Of a DNA stretch of 64,000 bases, positions 22,231 to 35,734 are shown one piece after another. The stretch spans positions 14,708,849-14,772,848 of the forward strand of contig OZ014412.1 of NCBI GenBank assembly GCA_963965975.1, in the 5' to 3' direction. The position numbers and the translations under genes are program-made. Position 1 is the first letter of the stretch. Each line of letters opens with the position of its first letter. Under the pieces are notes generated by a model. That model was not told the DNA's origin. It did not search any database and saw only the letters and a program-made list of their open reading frames with translations. The DNA is from Xestospongia bergquistia (lineage: Eukaryota; Porifera; Demospongiae; Haplosclerida; Petrosiidae).

Positions 22231-24319
22231 GCAATTTGACTTATATATTTAGCTAATTATCTGTATTAGAAGATACATTAATACTAATGTATCCTATACG
22301 AAATAGATTTAATTGATAGACAAACGAAATAGCAGATTTATTAATATGTTGTACATATTTACTGAATTGACTATAGGTATTTTGTGTTAATATTTGAAAA
22401 AATTGAGTCCTAGAACTTGTGATTAAATGAGCACTGACAGCAATATATTATAACTAAAGCCAATGGTTATTTTAATCTTTAACTATCTATACTTAGTGGA
22501 GTAATGCTCTGATAACTGGGTGACTGCCATGTTAAAATCAAAGAAAAAAGCACAAGCTTTATTTAATCTCCACATTAAAGACATCTGCAACTATTCATCT
22601 TTGCAGATGTAGAAAGCAATGGATGCAGTTAACCTTTCATAAATCCACATGAAGTGTTTGAGTAGGAATATTTAGTATATATAATATATGTACTGACACA
22701 TGAAGACTTTACTAAGTATATAGGTCAATAATCAGTTGGTGAATTACTCATTAAGAGACTTTGCAATATATATAAAACAATGACCATTTTCTATATTGTT
22801 CTCTTCAGAGACTTGTTTTAAAGTCTGGCAGAGATTATTGAATTTGCTGGACTGACTCTACTACACAATGTGACAATATATATAGTAGAGTGTATAGAGA
22901 CAAGCAGACACTGCAGAAAACTGACAAAGACATTGGAGACTGCAAAAGAATTTTGAAGAACTGCATAGATAAACTACAAATGCTAGTGGACACAGGGACA
23001 AACTGGAACAACAAAAGACTAGAATAGACCAATAGAGTATATATATGAACCTATGGAATTAGAGCATAATGTACAAGAAGAGAAATAGTAGAAATGGAAG
23101 TCAATTAATTATCTTATTAATTATTATTATTTAGTTATTTTAACTTAAAGTTGTGTTTGACTTAAACTCATAGCTAAACCAAAACTACTTGATCATCATA
23201 ATTATATGTCTTAATATAATACTGGAAATGATTTAAAGAAAACATTTATTTTTATACATAATATAAAATATTTATTTCTCTCTCAATACCTCAATATAGT
23301 AAAGCAGAGATGTAAAATACTTCAATATGACCAAGTAAACGTTGTTTGTTTAATCTCTATTAAATGATGTTCATGAAAATTCAAAAATTTTGACATGATA
23401 TGGTGTGTAAAGACTCACAGCCAGAGTTGATAAGACACTTCGAGTTGTCTAACAATTTTTCCAGTAAATGTAAAAGAATAATTAGTTGAATAATGGAATG
23501 TGACATGTACAATGATTGTTGAATGATCACATTTACATTATAGATGAATTCAATAATATATAAAAAAATGAAGCAAATAAAATGAATATATAAATAGATA
23601 GACAATACAATACATGATGGTTCATGTTACAATTACACATGATCTTGAACAAAATTGCTATACATAAATAAAGTGACATATATTTCATAGAATAAAATAT
23701 AAAATAATCCAAAAGTAATGAATACATCCATTCATAGAGTCTTCATGTTCAATGTATCTCCTTCAACAATTATTTAATTATTATTTCTTGTAAACTATCT
23801 TCGATTTTAGCAAGAACTATTTTTGAATAATTATGTTTATCACAGTTTGTAGTCATATTATCAGATAATGCTACAGAAATAGACTGATAAATGTATAGCT
23901 ATCATTATAATTGCATTGCAAATACATACATCAATGTATGATCTTGATGAATCTGAGAGACTGGTCAGATTTAGAAAAAAGTTATTTTTGGCATATGTCC
24001 AAAGTTAAAAAGCTACAAAACCGGAGAGGTTTAGTTTGAAATTGAAAAGATCAATTAAAATTGAGAAAACATGAAAATATTATGAGGTAAGGCTTTAATT
24101 GTAAGGTGGTCTGTCCACTTTAAAAACGCATATCAACATCTCATTGTTCACTACATTAATTACTGTTTCATCTAATGCTATTAACATTTCTTGAATGAAT
24201 CAATTAATAGGTTAAATTTTTAGTAATATTTCTGAAATAATAAGAGAAGTAACTAAAAAATATTACTTTGTTTCACACTAAAATCATTATTCATAAAATA
24301 AAAAATTGTTATTAAAAAA
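22231..24319. other. AT-rich DNA, nothing recognised
   Basis: Hydrophobic minus-strand frames at 23381-23727 are Tyr/Ile/Leu-rich, as expected from T-rich DNA. No gene is supported. Confidence 0.4.
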
Positions 24320-24760
24320 AGGTTTACCAAATAATGTTTAACAATCATCAAATGCGTTACTTTCGCTAAGAAAATAAAATTATTTATCAACTAAAGGAAA
24401 GACAGAAACATCTTATAATAAATGCTTATATACGTAATACGTATAATTAAGTATCATATGTATTATAAAGATTATTTTAATTGGAAAATTAATGTGTCTG
24501 TATAATAATGCACACAAATTTTTATAGTATATCAGTTGACAACAGTATCTATTGTCTTCATTCAAACGTGTTGCTATAGTATTTTAGGTTTGAAATTATG
24601 ACTGAGCCAACATCAGATAAATAACTAAAGTAATTCATGACAAAGTTTGTGTCATAAAGTTTATTTGCTGATCATGTGTACATAGTAGTAGTTCATGTTA
24701 TAGATTATGTCCTTTACATACAAATACAGTATAAACTTAATGCATGTAAGGAGTTAGCTC
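24320..24760 (+). repeat. Dispersed duplicated block (matches 15.66-16.08 kb)
   Basis: Partner of the block upstream of the 16.4-kb death-domain pseudogene. It overlaps the start of the 194-bp direct repeat. Confidence 0.6.
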
Positions 24761-25219
24761 AAATCCTTAGAAGGTTTCTAACATTTTGACATCTTAAGGT
24801 TGTTTGAAATAGAGAAGTGAATTAATTGTTGATGGCCACAGTTGATATCGAAGTGGACTAGTCTATCTAGCCACAGTTGATATCGAAGTGGACTAGTCTA
24901 TCTAGCCACAGTTGATATCGAAGTAGACTAGTCTATCTAGCCACAGTTGATATCGAAGTGGACTAGTCTATCTAGCCACAGTTGATATCGAAGTAGACTA
25001 GTCTATCTAGCCACAGTTGATATCGAAAGTTTGTGTCATATAGTTTATTTGCTGATCATGTGTACATAGTAGTAGTTCATGTTATAGATTATGTCCTTTA
25101 CATACAAATACAGTATAAACTTAATGCATGTAAGGAGTTAGCTCAAATTCTTAGAAGGTTTCTAACATTTTGACATCTTAAGGTTGTTTGAAATAGAGAA
25201 GTGAATTAATTGTTGATGG
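24642..25219 (+). repeat. 35-bp minisatellite sandwiched by 194-bp direct repeats
   Basis: 24642-24835 and 25026-25219 are 194-bp direct repeats with only about two differences. Between them lie 5.5 copies (24835-25025) of a 35-bp unit: GCCACAGTTGATATCGAAGT plus GGACTAGTCTATCTA. The unit contains the palindromes GATATC and ACTAGT. The 194-bp repeat ends in sequence related to the decayed death-domain exon (TTTTGACATCTTAA...GAAGTG), so the array grew inside such a remnant. Confidence 0.9.
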
Positions 25220-27095
25220 TTTTAGAATCTCTTCTCAGACACAAATTTGGCACTTACTTGATAAGTAATTTCAATAATATAATTTCTTCAACTTTTAAAG
25301 CCATAAACTAATAACAAAATACAAATTGTTAAACTATTCTCATCACTGACATTGTCTTAAACTGCAGAGGCCAAAAGTATATAAAACTTTTAATATCCTT
25401 GAAGTAGGAAAGTCCTATGAATAATATTATAAACATCTTACATTGCTTCAGTTTCATTCTTATTCATTGTTCCCTCTGTGTCATTGTACTCTGTTATATC
25501 ATAATTGACATCATTTACTGTAGAAAACCAACACGACTTAATGATACAATGGTTCTAAGAAAATAACAGACTAAATAAATTCAATGTAATTTATGTTCTA
25601 CAGTTATTTATAACAGTAGTCTGACAATGATATGACTCTGAAATCCAAAATTTAGATAAGCATTGCTAAAGTACAATGACATACTTCATTATAGTCCTAC
25701 CTTTAATAGATTTAGGAAGATCATACAGACTCTGATTCATTTGTAAACTCTGTCAAAATTTTAACTCAAAAATATCATTCTGAGTGTCACCTTTCAGTAA
25801 ATTACTCTCTCATTTAGATACTTTGACTATCAGTCCTTGATTATGTTTCAAATTCTGCAATCATATATTGTGATAATATATATTTCTGATTTTTTCTGTA
25901 ACGATGTTTACTTTTTCTTTCAGACTAAGACAAAGTCTAGAAGTATTATTACATTAGGCTGCTTTGATGAAAATCTGGAATGAACACTGAAACTTTGTGC
26001 CCCTTAATAATATACCAATAGTGATTGTTGGTTGTACCTATTTCTCATCTAACAGTTATTTGTAACCATGGCTATATTTCTGGTATTTTGTAACATTGGC
26101 AATGATGCCATTCTACTGCATGACATTCTATATCGCATGGTATATATGACAATATTGTTGCTTCAAAAACATCACTGTTCTGACTGTCATTGTTACAATG
26201 TATCTGATATTATCAGTATATACAAATTTGTAAAATATAATTGTATAACTATAATATATTATTATATGCCATCTTTAAAATATCGCCATATTCTCTCATG
26301 TCACACAAATTATTAGTATGAGTATACAAAATGATTGTTGTCAACATACTGGTATAACTTGGTTTAGTAAGAAATTCAGTTACTGAGCAATAAACAACAT
26401 CAAAATAAGGATCTGTCTTGGCAATCCTACATTTGATGAAGATTGTACTCTAGGTCAATATGAGATCTATGTCAAGTAGTTTAGATGAGGTTTACACCAC
26501 CTGTTACTATAAGTATGAATTTTATTACACAAAACTGTTTACACTAATGATACCATACTAGTTTAAGGTAATGTTTATAAAGTAAAGTATCATTGTTACT
26601 ATTGCAGATTATCAATGTTATAAGTTATAGTGAACAGAAGAAAACAAGAATAAACTAGATATGACCACATCAGTCCAAAATAAACCTCAGCTACTCTTTT
26701 TTGCTGTGACACTTACGGTTCACACGTATACAATAGATTTTTAGGGCTGCTTTCCTCACAAAAACTCCCAGGTAAAAAATAGCTTGGCAGTACTGTACAT
26801 TTACAGTTATTATTGGTATGTAGAATATTAGGTCTCCTAGTAAATTCTACAGTTATTGTACTCTCACAAACATGATAAAAATGTACTGGTATTTTTCTTT
26901 GTTCTTGTCCTGGCATTTATGTGTTTAAATGTAGGCAAGATTGTGTATAGGCTCATATGAGTTTTTATGTAGGTCTTTTATTATAGTTATAACATTAACT
27001 TTTACTGTACATAGTGTATTAGTTTATTCATCAGTATGATGTGTGTTATTAGAACATTATATATAATACAATTATATACAGCTAATTGGCTAATT
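25220..27095. other. AT-rich DNA; one weak exon-like frame
   Basis: At 26716-26916 (minus) an open frame with several Cys (VCESTITVEF, NNCKCTVLP, SFCEESSP) ends at GAACC|GTAAGT, a good donor. No partner exon or domain could be identified, so it is not called a gene. The rest is featureless. Confidence 0.3.
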
Positions 27096-27235
27096 GGACT
27101 AGTTTATCTAGTCACAGTTGATATTGAAGTTGACTAGTCTATCTAGCCACAGTTGATATCGAAGTGGACTAGTCTATCTAGCCACAGTTGATATCGAAGT
27201 GGACTAGTCTATCTAGCCACAGTTGATATTGAAGT
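27096..27235 (+). repeat. Second locus of the 35-bp minisatellite (about four copies)
   Basis: Partial unit, then units at 27111, 27146 and 27181 and a partial unit at 27216, same orientation as the 24.8-kb array. Here the 194-bp flanking repeats are absent. Confidence 0.9.
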
Positions 27236-28100
27236 TATCGATGTTTTTGAGAGTAAAACCTGTAATAGTCCTTGACCTTTGAAATTATATATATACCTAT
27301 ATGACCTCTCTTATTTGGCTAAGAATGGCAAGCCTGAGTAGTCATAAAAAATAAAAATAAATATTATAGTCATTTAGGACACAAGCATCATTCAACAGAA
27401 GGTTCGCTTCATGGATATGGATGAACTTGTGGTTTAGTAAAGTATAAAAATGGCTAAATAGTGTTCATGCTTGTATTTTGCTTCAAAACAACAGATTTTT
27501 TATTAATTCTAAAGTTCCAACACATTGAACACAAAGTATGATGTATTGCATACTCGCTTAGTCGGTCATTTGCCTGTAGTGAAGAAACAATTGTGTGCTA
27601 TGTACCATATTGACATGTGTTTTAGATAAATCTGTGCAAGTCAGTTTGTTTCTGTTCTGATCCTTTAGAAATCCTGTTCTCAAACTCACCTTCATCTCTC
27701 TCTCTCTCTTTATCACTCTAAATATACATCTATAATAATTATTATTATATTTTATTTAAATATCCCATAATTGTTGAATACTTCCTATATTCAGTATAAC
27801 TATACAAACTTAAAAAAATTGTCAGTTAGACTTGACAAGTATAAACGAGTAATCAAACATGTACTAAGTTCAGTTTGCCTTATATATAATCAACTAAACT
27901 TTCAATATTATTGAAATTACATGCACTTACTCACAACAATTTAAATATTAATAACTTTACAATTTAGTGAAAAGAACCAATTTGATTCTGTGAATATTTT
28001 TTAAAATTTTTAATTTTTAATGCCAATTTAATTTTAAAAATGTTTTTAAGAAAAAGATTATTTGAGCTTTATGAACGTGATAGAAATAAATTCTGAAAAA

Positions 28101-28165
28101 AGTACAGAACGTTTCGGCCAAAGGCCTTCATCAGCTGTATGAAACTAGGCAAAAAAGTCACGCTA
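28101..28165. repeat. Dispersed-element end-like motif
   Basis: AGTACAGAACGTTTCGGCCA followed by AAGGCCTTCATCAGCTGTAT contains the palindrome GGCC-AAA-GGCC. I have seen closely similar motifs at the ends of dispersed animal repeats, possibly Penelope-type elements. No adjacent reverse transcriptase is present. Low certainty. Confidence 0.3.
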
Positions 28166-28228
28166 TTTATAGCAATGCATGATTGTTTACAGTAAGTAAA
28201 AGGAGAAGTTCTGGTAGCCTACCTAGAG

Positions 28229-28396
28229 ATGGCGGACGAAGACAAGACAGATTACTCTACGTTGGTGAGAGCATTGAGGGCAGAATTTCGAACAAAAGAA
28301 ACGCGTTTTCAGGTAATGAGAGAGTTCCGGATAGATATGCACCCTACGTCACATTGTCGCTCGAGACGAACTCTTGAAGAGAGGGAGGTTATGTAG
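28229..28396 (+). CDS. Small CpG-rich ORF, possible first exon of an unknown protein
   Basis: ATG in a good context (GAGATGGCGG) opens a 55-codon frame beginning MADEDKTDYSTLVRALRAEF, with an in-frame CAG|GTAATG donor after residue 28 and a stop at 28394-28396. Base composition is markedly richer in G+C and CpG than the surrounding DNA, as in the first exons of other genes here. The charged helical sequence continues plausibly past the donor (VMREFRIDMHP, SRRTLEERE), so it is unclear whether the intron is used. I do not recognise the family, and no following exon was found; downstream DNA is the dispersed repeat at 28565. Confidence 0.4.
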   Translation: MADEDKTDYSTLVRALRAEFRTKETRFQVMREFRIDMHPTSHCRSRRTLEEREVM

Positions 28397-28564
28397 GATT
28401 GTCATTAACATTAATTAACATCAATTAACATTAATAATTAATAAACTAGAACACATGTTGTTTTAAACTGATTGTTTTTGTAATTTTTTTTTGTTGAGGA
28501 ATATTATATTACATATGTGTAGTTGTCTAATATGCTCAAATACAACAACTTTGTACAACATAGT

Positions 28565-29385
28565 TGTCAACATGTCTGTTAATACATCCACTGCTCCCTC
28601 TGGAGTTAGGAGTAAGGATTCAGGAAGTTTAGTGGTTATATTGTTTTTACATAAGCTCATCAGGAATATCACGTAAGAAAATCAAATTATCATATATGCA
28701 TACTGATTTATGTATATATATACACTGAGTACCAAAGAATTGGATTAATTTGACAAGCTGTGTGGGTTCATATTTGATAACGGAACATTGGAATTATTGA
28801 TATCCAGCTTATGTTCTTTTAGCTGCCAGTAATCTTTTCATATTATTTTGGCTATACATTGGACCAATCTGATAATCATAACAAATATGATTTCATTTAT
28901 GCCACTTTAGGATATTGTCAAATTAACATATCAATATCTGGGAGACAGCTGAGCTCATAACTCTAAAGACTTTACTCTGAGACAATGTATACTTCAATGA
29001 AAGCTGTGATTATTATGTAAATATCTAACTTCTACTATGTTCTGCTAAATCCTTTTAGTCATGGATATTGCTGTTGTCATGCCTCGTTGACTTCTATGAA
29101 AGACTCATGTTCAAGTACAATGATCCTGGTTCGAATACTTTGTTTCACAGATTGTCTTCAAGGTTGTCAATCAACCTAAACATGCAAAATCATGAAAGAA
29201 GGAGGTGTCAGTTTCGTACATGATTAACAAGACAACAATGAAAATATTATAATTGTAGCATAATTCAATATTAATTTTTTATCTCCTATGAAAATGCCAA
29301 TGTTTTCATATTTGGACTTTCAAAAAGATTAAAATTTTATTATGATAAGTTTTGATTATTGATTTTTTGGGAAACTTTAACTTTT
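28565..29385 (+). repeat. Dispersed repeat, copy 2 (pairs with 6.82-7.61 kb)
   Basis: See copy 1. It begins near TGTCTGTTAATACATCCACT and ends near GACTTTCAAAAAGATTAAAA. Confidence 0.7.
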
Positions 29386-29576
29386 ACAAGTAGAACTAAT
29401 TTCATCAACTCTCACATAATCACCTCTTTTTTTGATCAATCCATGAGATCAACTCCATTTGTGCAATTATTAAATAGTATCATACTCTCTAAACAATTAT
29501 CACACTTAGCTTCTTGCACCAACTTGTTTGACTAATTAACTTTAACATATCAAAGTATGGTCATAGCTTCACAAGA

Positions 29577-29679
29577 GATATTTCAGAAGAGTCAAATGTT
29601 GTAGTTAGACAAGAGCACAACCATCCTCCAGACCTGGCTGCTACTAAGAAAGATCAGGTTGTGTCTCAGATGAGGAAAA
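29577..29679 (+). pseudogene. FLYWCH-type zinc-finger exon fragment
   Basis: The open stretch reads EESNVVVRQEHNHPPDLAAT then KKDQVVSQMRKR, ending at a donor-like AAAAG|GTACCG. The EHNHPPD box followed by a basic helix is the C-terminal half of a FLYWCH zinc finger, a module common in MULE-derived proteins. The first half (FLYWC) and any transposase are absent nearby. It could be a stray exon of a decayed element. Confidence 0.55.
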
Positions 29680-29689
29680 GGTACCGTTT

Positions 29690-32600
29690 TCAATTCATAT
29701 TATTTATGATGAAGCATACATACACATATGTAGGTAAAAAACTAAAATGTATAAAAGACACTAATGAAAATAGCAATTATGACTGAAAACATATTAACTG
29801 TGTTATGTAACTTTTACTTTAATGTTGTTTATGTTATCAACTAAAATAAGATATTAATTTCCCGTAATGACCACACCCTTCTCTTTCTCCTCTACAGAAA
29901 AAGTACATCTTCATTAAGTTCATCTATTTCAAAAACAGTCACTTTCTCTTCCTTTGTACTAGTGTATTATCAACTACAACCTATAGAAGACATTATAGTT
30001 ATTTTACATATACATTGTAAAACGATATCATATGAAAACACAATGATCTCTCCGGATTAACTTAATATTTTTACTGGTGAGTACTTAAAGTGGTTGGTTG
30101 AAAGCCATGAACACAGTAATAACTATTTACTGAAAATGTCTATCATTATCAAAAAGAGTAGATACATAAATTGTTATATGTCCATGTACAGTAAACTATT
30201 TATATAAGTGATAAACCTAGCAGTAAAAGGATACTAATATTATAAGGATACTCTAAAACAATATCTATAGTTTATAATACATGATATCCATATATTATCA
30301 GATCATTTTAACTCTACAATTTTAAATACTCTCATCAGTTTCTAACTAGTAACAGACTAATATCATATAGACATACTTGAAGAAGACAATGGAAGCATTC
30401 GTTGACAATGTTGCTACTAACTTTAGTAGTAGTTATAAGTGAAGTCTCAATGATTTTGATGATTATATCTTATGTTTAACCAGATAAGAATATAGAAGAA
30501 ACAGTAATTATTATGTTAACACAATGATAATGGAACAATGAAATATCTCACAACTCAAAAGGTCATAATTTTACAACAGTCTAATATACACTAACTAATT
30601 TTAACAATTTTAGTAACTACTCAATTAATGTGTCTTCCTCTATTTCAGAGTATTAAATGACTTCTATCTATTATTTAATATATATAACACATCTCTACTA
30701 GACTTTACTTATCATATCATCATGATGTATAAAGTCAGACACAACTGCTACTAGGTATAACATATATTGAGATAGGTTCATTAATGGACTAATAATATTC
30801 AGATAATGTACATACTCAAATATAATAGTGAATGAGACTCAATATAGCAAGTAGGTTGATAATAATATCATCTGTAAAAATTTGTTATTCCATAGACTGT
30901 TTATAATCAATACATCATTTTTGCAATGAAGATTATCAAGACAATGTTCCTTTTTGGTATATTCATTATTGTTATTTATATATTATCAGATCTAGTGCTA
31001 TGCTTTAAATGTTTATATCTTCTACTTGTTTCTGATTTCCTTCTATTACTTGACATTTCACTCCAAACATCAATGGAGACATTGAATTTGGTTCTACTTA
31101 CCATTATTTTATTGTTTAGAGTTGATTAGAATAAATTGTATAATTATATATATTATGATGGTTATTTATTTGGTAGAGGAAGTACATACTCCAATGTGTA
31201 ATTACTAATTATTAATATTTTTGTTTAGGATCTAGAATATTGTGTTAATTTCTAATTGCAATATGCACTTCCTGTGCTGTTACAAATAGCCACTATATAT
31301 AGATTGGAAATTACAAAATTCTTAGTCTCCATTATGTATATTATACTCTGGTTACATAGACAATAGTTATTGGAGTGTCTATCCACAGACATACAGTTGA
31401 TGTTAATAAAGACTGTTATATATGCTATTAATATTAGAAATGGATATCCTCTATGTTATTGCTTGCTGTTTTAATATCCTCCTTCGAATAACTAAGTATT
31501 AAAACACTTTGTGGATGACTGGAGTGTTTAATTGTAATTGTAACATAATTAATTGTATCAACATGTACTTAAGTTTTCAAATATGGTAATGAAATGTGCA
31601 ATAGTTTTTTCCTTTTTAGTTAGAAATGTGATCAACGTAAACTATATTCAGTTATGTCCATGTAGGATGTTTGATAATGTAACATTTATTTATATTACAA
31701 TTACCCTATTAACCATACTTTCACTACTTTCAGTGGTTTATAAAATCGTATAATGATTTTGTAAATGTTTGACATTTTAAGTATGTTTATGGAACATTCT
31801 GTATACTTAATTACCTGTGACTGATTTATCTCATCATAGAAGATGACTTTAACAGTAAAAAACTTTAGCATTACTATCTATTTACTTAATACAACCAGTA
31901 CTAGTGGATTACTATGAAATAAATCCTTTAGAATTGCTGTCTAAACATTGATTCTATTTTACGTTATATAGGATTGAGCAGGAGATTGAAATATATTCAG
32001 GCATACACTTCCAGAACTACAAAGATGACTATTTGACATTAAAAACATTTGAATGGAAACAGTATTAAGATTATACTATATCTCATTATCAGCACAAGAT
32101 AAATTAAGAATAGCTTGTTGTCAAGGACATGTGTATTTGTTTTATTTTTTAATACTAAATTAGAAATAATAATGCATTGTTGGAATATTGTGTAAACATG
32201 TTTGTTACATAAATAATTATAATCCATATAACTTGTCAGGTTATCCATCATGATGAAACATCAATACAAGACTAAGGTTTGATAATACTGTAGACAAAGC
32301 ATTTGTATACTTACTAAACAAAATGCACTCAATAACTGACCCTGGTAGATGTAATTAAAGCCAAAAAAATGTAGTGTTTGCCATTTATTTCAATAATAAC
32401 ACCAATTCTTCACCTAAGAATTCCATTTATATACAAGTACAAGTAATTCAACATATCGTTGTCTTAACTTGTGCCATGTCATAGGATAAATGTAAGGACT
32501 AATAGATGAAAAAATACACTAATGTATTTGTATATTTTAACAGTGCTACAATGTCACATGAAACTAACTTAGAGTTAATCTGAAATGGACTATGAATCTT

Positions 32601-34080
32601 TTTGTAAGGAAGTATTATAGTAATTGGTAACTAGCAGTTAAGCGCTATAACTAAAATTATACATGTATATCTGTAATTATACTGAATTCTTCTTGTTTAA
32701 ACTAGAGGCAATAATTGTGCTTTCACATGTTACATAATCAATGTTTTATATAACATGAAATGAAATTGGATGAGTCTTTGTGGTTTATACATTTGATCAA
32801 TGGAATATTCATTATCTTCACACACTGCCTATGATAGATTTATTAAGAAGTTATTTCTCAATCCATTTCAATAGCTTTTTAATGAATATCTGTAGTTGTT
32901 TATAAACTGAAGCTATACCCCAAAAGTATTTCTTTTATATATACACCTGACAACAAATAAGCAGACTCTAGTTACAATAATTTCATTTAAAATTAAAATA
33001 CATAATACATTAACAAAATTACTAGTTGAAACATATTCAATAGTTTCATTACTTCATGTATATATATATATATATATAATATATGTATGTATATCAGATA
33101 AGACGTAGTTCTTATAACTAAGCTACAAGTCTGAATATAATACAAGAATTCCTACTGCAAGTTATGTATGACTTGAATGAACTTTATATTAATTAAATTA
33201 AATTATATTAATATTAAATTTACTATCTAGTCTATGTGTATATATGCAAACATTGATTCTAGTAGATAATTATTTGAGAAATAATTACAGGACTTTTTAA
33301 AGTTACAATAAGTAAAACTCCATCTATGATAGTTTGATAAGAAATTTTAACTTAGTTTGGAGGAGCTATAAGTTAAGTAACACTGTGCTAAAAAATAATT
33401 CCTAGTATGGATTTCTGTATAGAAATGTTATATTTTCATCAAGTTTTATATGTGTTTCTTTAACTTAGAGATTTCTTATGATTGGAAATATTGTATATGG
33501 CATAATTCCATTTAATGAAAACTTATGGGGAAATCTGAACATTCAACAGTGTTTTTATAAATTATATTTCAGGTATACAAAATGCAAATTTATTTGAATT
33601 ATTAACTTTCCAATTATTGAAATAAAAAGTGAAAACCATAGATACAATAATAATAGGTAAATAAATATGATTATTTAAATTAAGCAATATAAACACAAAG
33701 GTAACAGTATCAATGATAAATAGTCTCACTTTAGTTCAGTTGAATGCTCGTGTTCGCAGTCTCATTTTGTCGACAACGTCGATCAGATGGTAGTCCAACT
33801 AGATGTTGGAACATCATCATTTAACCTCTATAAGGTAATAATAACACGAGCAAATAATTACCTGTAACAATCTATCCTTGATTTGATCGCTACTTGAGTC
33901 CCTATGTTTACAATTGACTTATTTTACCCAATGAGGTAGTTTAGTTAACTGACTCCCGAAGACACTTTCATCATTGGTAAATAAAAGACTACAACTTTTC
34001 CTTCCAAGACATGATGGGATTACTGTCACTTTAGTAATTATAGAATGTTTTGTTTTCGACACAGAAATAAAGATATGGAT
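29690..34080. other. Long AT-rich gene-free stretch
   Basis: Nothing supportable over 4.4 kb. Hydrophobic frames at 30926-31129, 31553-31753 and 32039-32251 are Leu/Ile/Phe/Tyr-rich with no splice or promoter support. A TA microsatellite sits at about 33057-33080. CpG density rises after 33720 (TCGACAACGTCGATCAG), which may mark an undetected promoter or decayed element. Confidence 0.4.
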
Positions 34081-34082
34081 TG

Positions 34083-34150
34083 TTAACCCTTTTTTAACGA
34101 AATAATTGCGTGGGCGGGATCACGCGATGACGAAATAAATTTTCCCTCAA
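34083..34150 (+). mobile_element. Possible solitary PiggyBac-type terminus
   Basis: TTAACCCTTTTTTAACG, then TTGCGTGGGCGGGATC and TTTTCCC resemble the left end of the 60.80-kb element (TTAACCCTTTACATGCC, TGCGTGGGCG, TTTTGCCC). No opposite end (GGGTTAA) is found nearby. Another lone TTAACCCTTTATTCACTG is at 40533. Confidence 0.3.
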
Positions 34151-35327
34151 GCCATGAGCACACTGTTTTTTCGAGAAGACGCTTTAGAAATGTTATAACG
34201 TGTTCAAATAAAGCTATAACTAGTCTCTAACTCTCATTTTAACCTGTAAGGATGTCAGTACAATTGAGTAACAACTAGCGCTGTTATTATAGTTGAGTAC
34301 ACGTAAGTCCAATCTCTGGAGGTCCCTCATCATCTTCTTCCTCACATATAAGTTGTAAAACATCTTCTCGAGTAATAATTTGTCTTTCATCCATTCATCA
34401 TGAACCAAGGAAAATGATTAGTGTCTAACATTCAGTCCGCCAAAAACAACCCATGCATAAAATAAGAACTTCACAGCACAATAATGGATGACTTAGACTA
34501 ACTATTACTCTAATACCTATTAAATTTTTATTTCGTTTTTATTTGAGTCTCATTACAAACTGAAGTTGTCCTTATTACTGTACCACGTAATTATAATTGT
34601 TAATTGATTAAATTCCTCAGAACTATTTTGCATTGATTATATGAAGTCAATATGTTAATTAAAAGTCGACTTGGAAATCAGTTAAATTTCAGAATTTGTT
34701 GCTCGTGCTTATATAGTAGCACTTAATATTGTCACTCAATTGTTTACAGATGGAAACTATATGAGAAACTTTTGAAATTTTCTATGGGATTTTGTTCAGA
34801 AATCTGACGTTTCCTGATTAGAGGAAACTTAACAAAAATTTGAATTTTATTATGGCTACTATATTTCCACAAAGATTTTTCTCATATTGAAATGTTTCAG
34901 AAACATATAATTTTTCATAGTGTTATTAACCCTTACGACAGACTTCTTATATTGAACTAATAAACATGATGTCAACTAGAATAACAGTGATATAAGACTA
35001 GATTATATCATTCTTATACTTTAAAATAAGATCGTAATAAACCTGGTATATGATTACATATATTCCCATTTTAATACAATATTGCAAGGGCTTTTCAAAA
35101 CATTTATTTATTCAAAAAGGAATCAAAGTCAACTATAATAATAAATGTAAGGAATAAACAAAGAATTGGAATATAAGGACAATGTAGTGACTAATAATGA
35201 TGTAATTTAACCAAAAATTACAAAATCATACATACCAAAGGGATCAAAAGGAAAATCAACTACAGACTTATAAGAAAAATTGTATGACCTCACATGTCAT
35301 AATGTAATTCAAAAGTCTTTACTATTA

Positions 35328-35333
35328 TTTATT
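35328..35333 (-). terminator. AATAAA signal of the ankyrin-GTPase-death-domain gene
   Basis: On the minus strand AATAAA lies about 60 nt past the death-domain stop codon (35391-35393). Confidence 0.55.
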
Positions 35334-35390
35334 TAAAATTGAAGAAAATTAAAGACGATATAAAGTTCAATACGAAACTTGTAAAAGTAG

Positions 35391-35734
35391 TTAAATTCGA
35401 GAAAAATCTTTTTTACGAAGATATTTGGTGTGCACATCAGGCTTTGCTAGAAAATCACGAATCCTCATTGCAGTTGATTTGTTGTTTACAATAGGACCTT
35501 CTACTGCAGCAATAACAGTTTCCCAGGTCACATCAGTAACCATGGTGTCGACCCAACTTTCTAACACCATTGCGAGCTTGTTGCCATCCTCTTCATTGCT
35601 GTGAGTACAACTTCCTAGGACGCCACGTTCCACCTCCAAAGCCCAACCAATTTTCTTCCACTCATGCTTGATATCTGTTAACAGGCCAAGAAGATCAGTG
35701 ATACTTGGTTCTTTCTTCAGTATCTCAGGTATAT
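35391..35734 (-). CDS. Terminal exon: death domain of the ANK-Roc-COR-death gene
   Basis: The acceptor (TTTGTAG|AT, intron side from 35735) joins in phase 1 to the GTPase exon's donor at 36357, so the codon is split G|AT. The exon starts IPEILKKEPSITDLLGLL and has the death-domain core: HEWKKIGWALEV (helices 1-2), KLAMVLESWVDTM (helix 4), VTWETVIAAVEGPIVNN and TAMRIRDFLAKP (helices 5-6). It ends at a stop at 35391. Death domains form homotypic oligomers in cell-death and innate immune signalling, so this end is likely the effector-recruiting part. It is fully open. Decayed copies of the same exon are at 16.4 kb and 36.0 kb. Confidence 0.85.

Noticed and set aside
23381..23727. Two overlapping minus-strand hydrophobic ORFs
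   Set aside because: Overlap each other in different frames and reflect local AT bias.
24835..25025. Regular 35-bp direct repeats as a CRISPR array
   Set aside because: Units are directly adjacent with no unique spacers, the genome is eukaryotic and no cas genes are present.
30926..32251. Hydrophobic ORFs resembling small membrane proteins
   Set aside because: Composed almost wholly of residues encoded by T-rich codons; no splice sites, conserved motif or composition shift.
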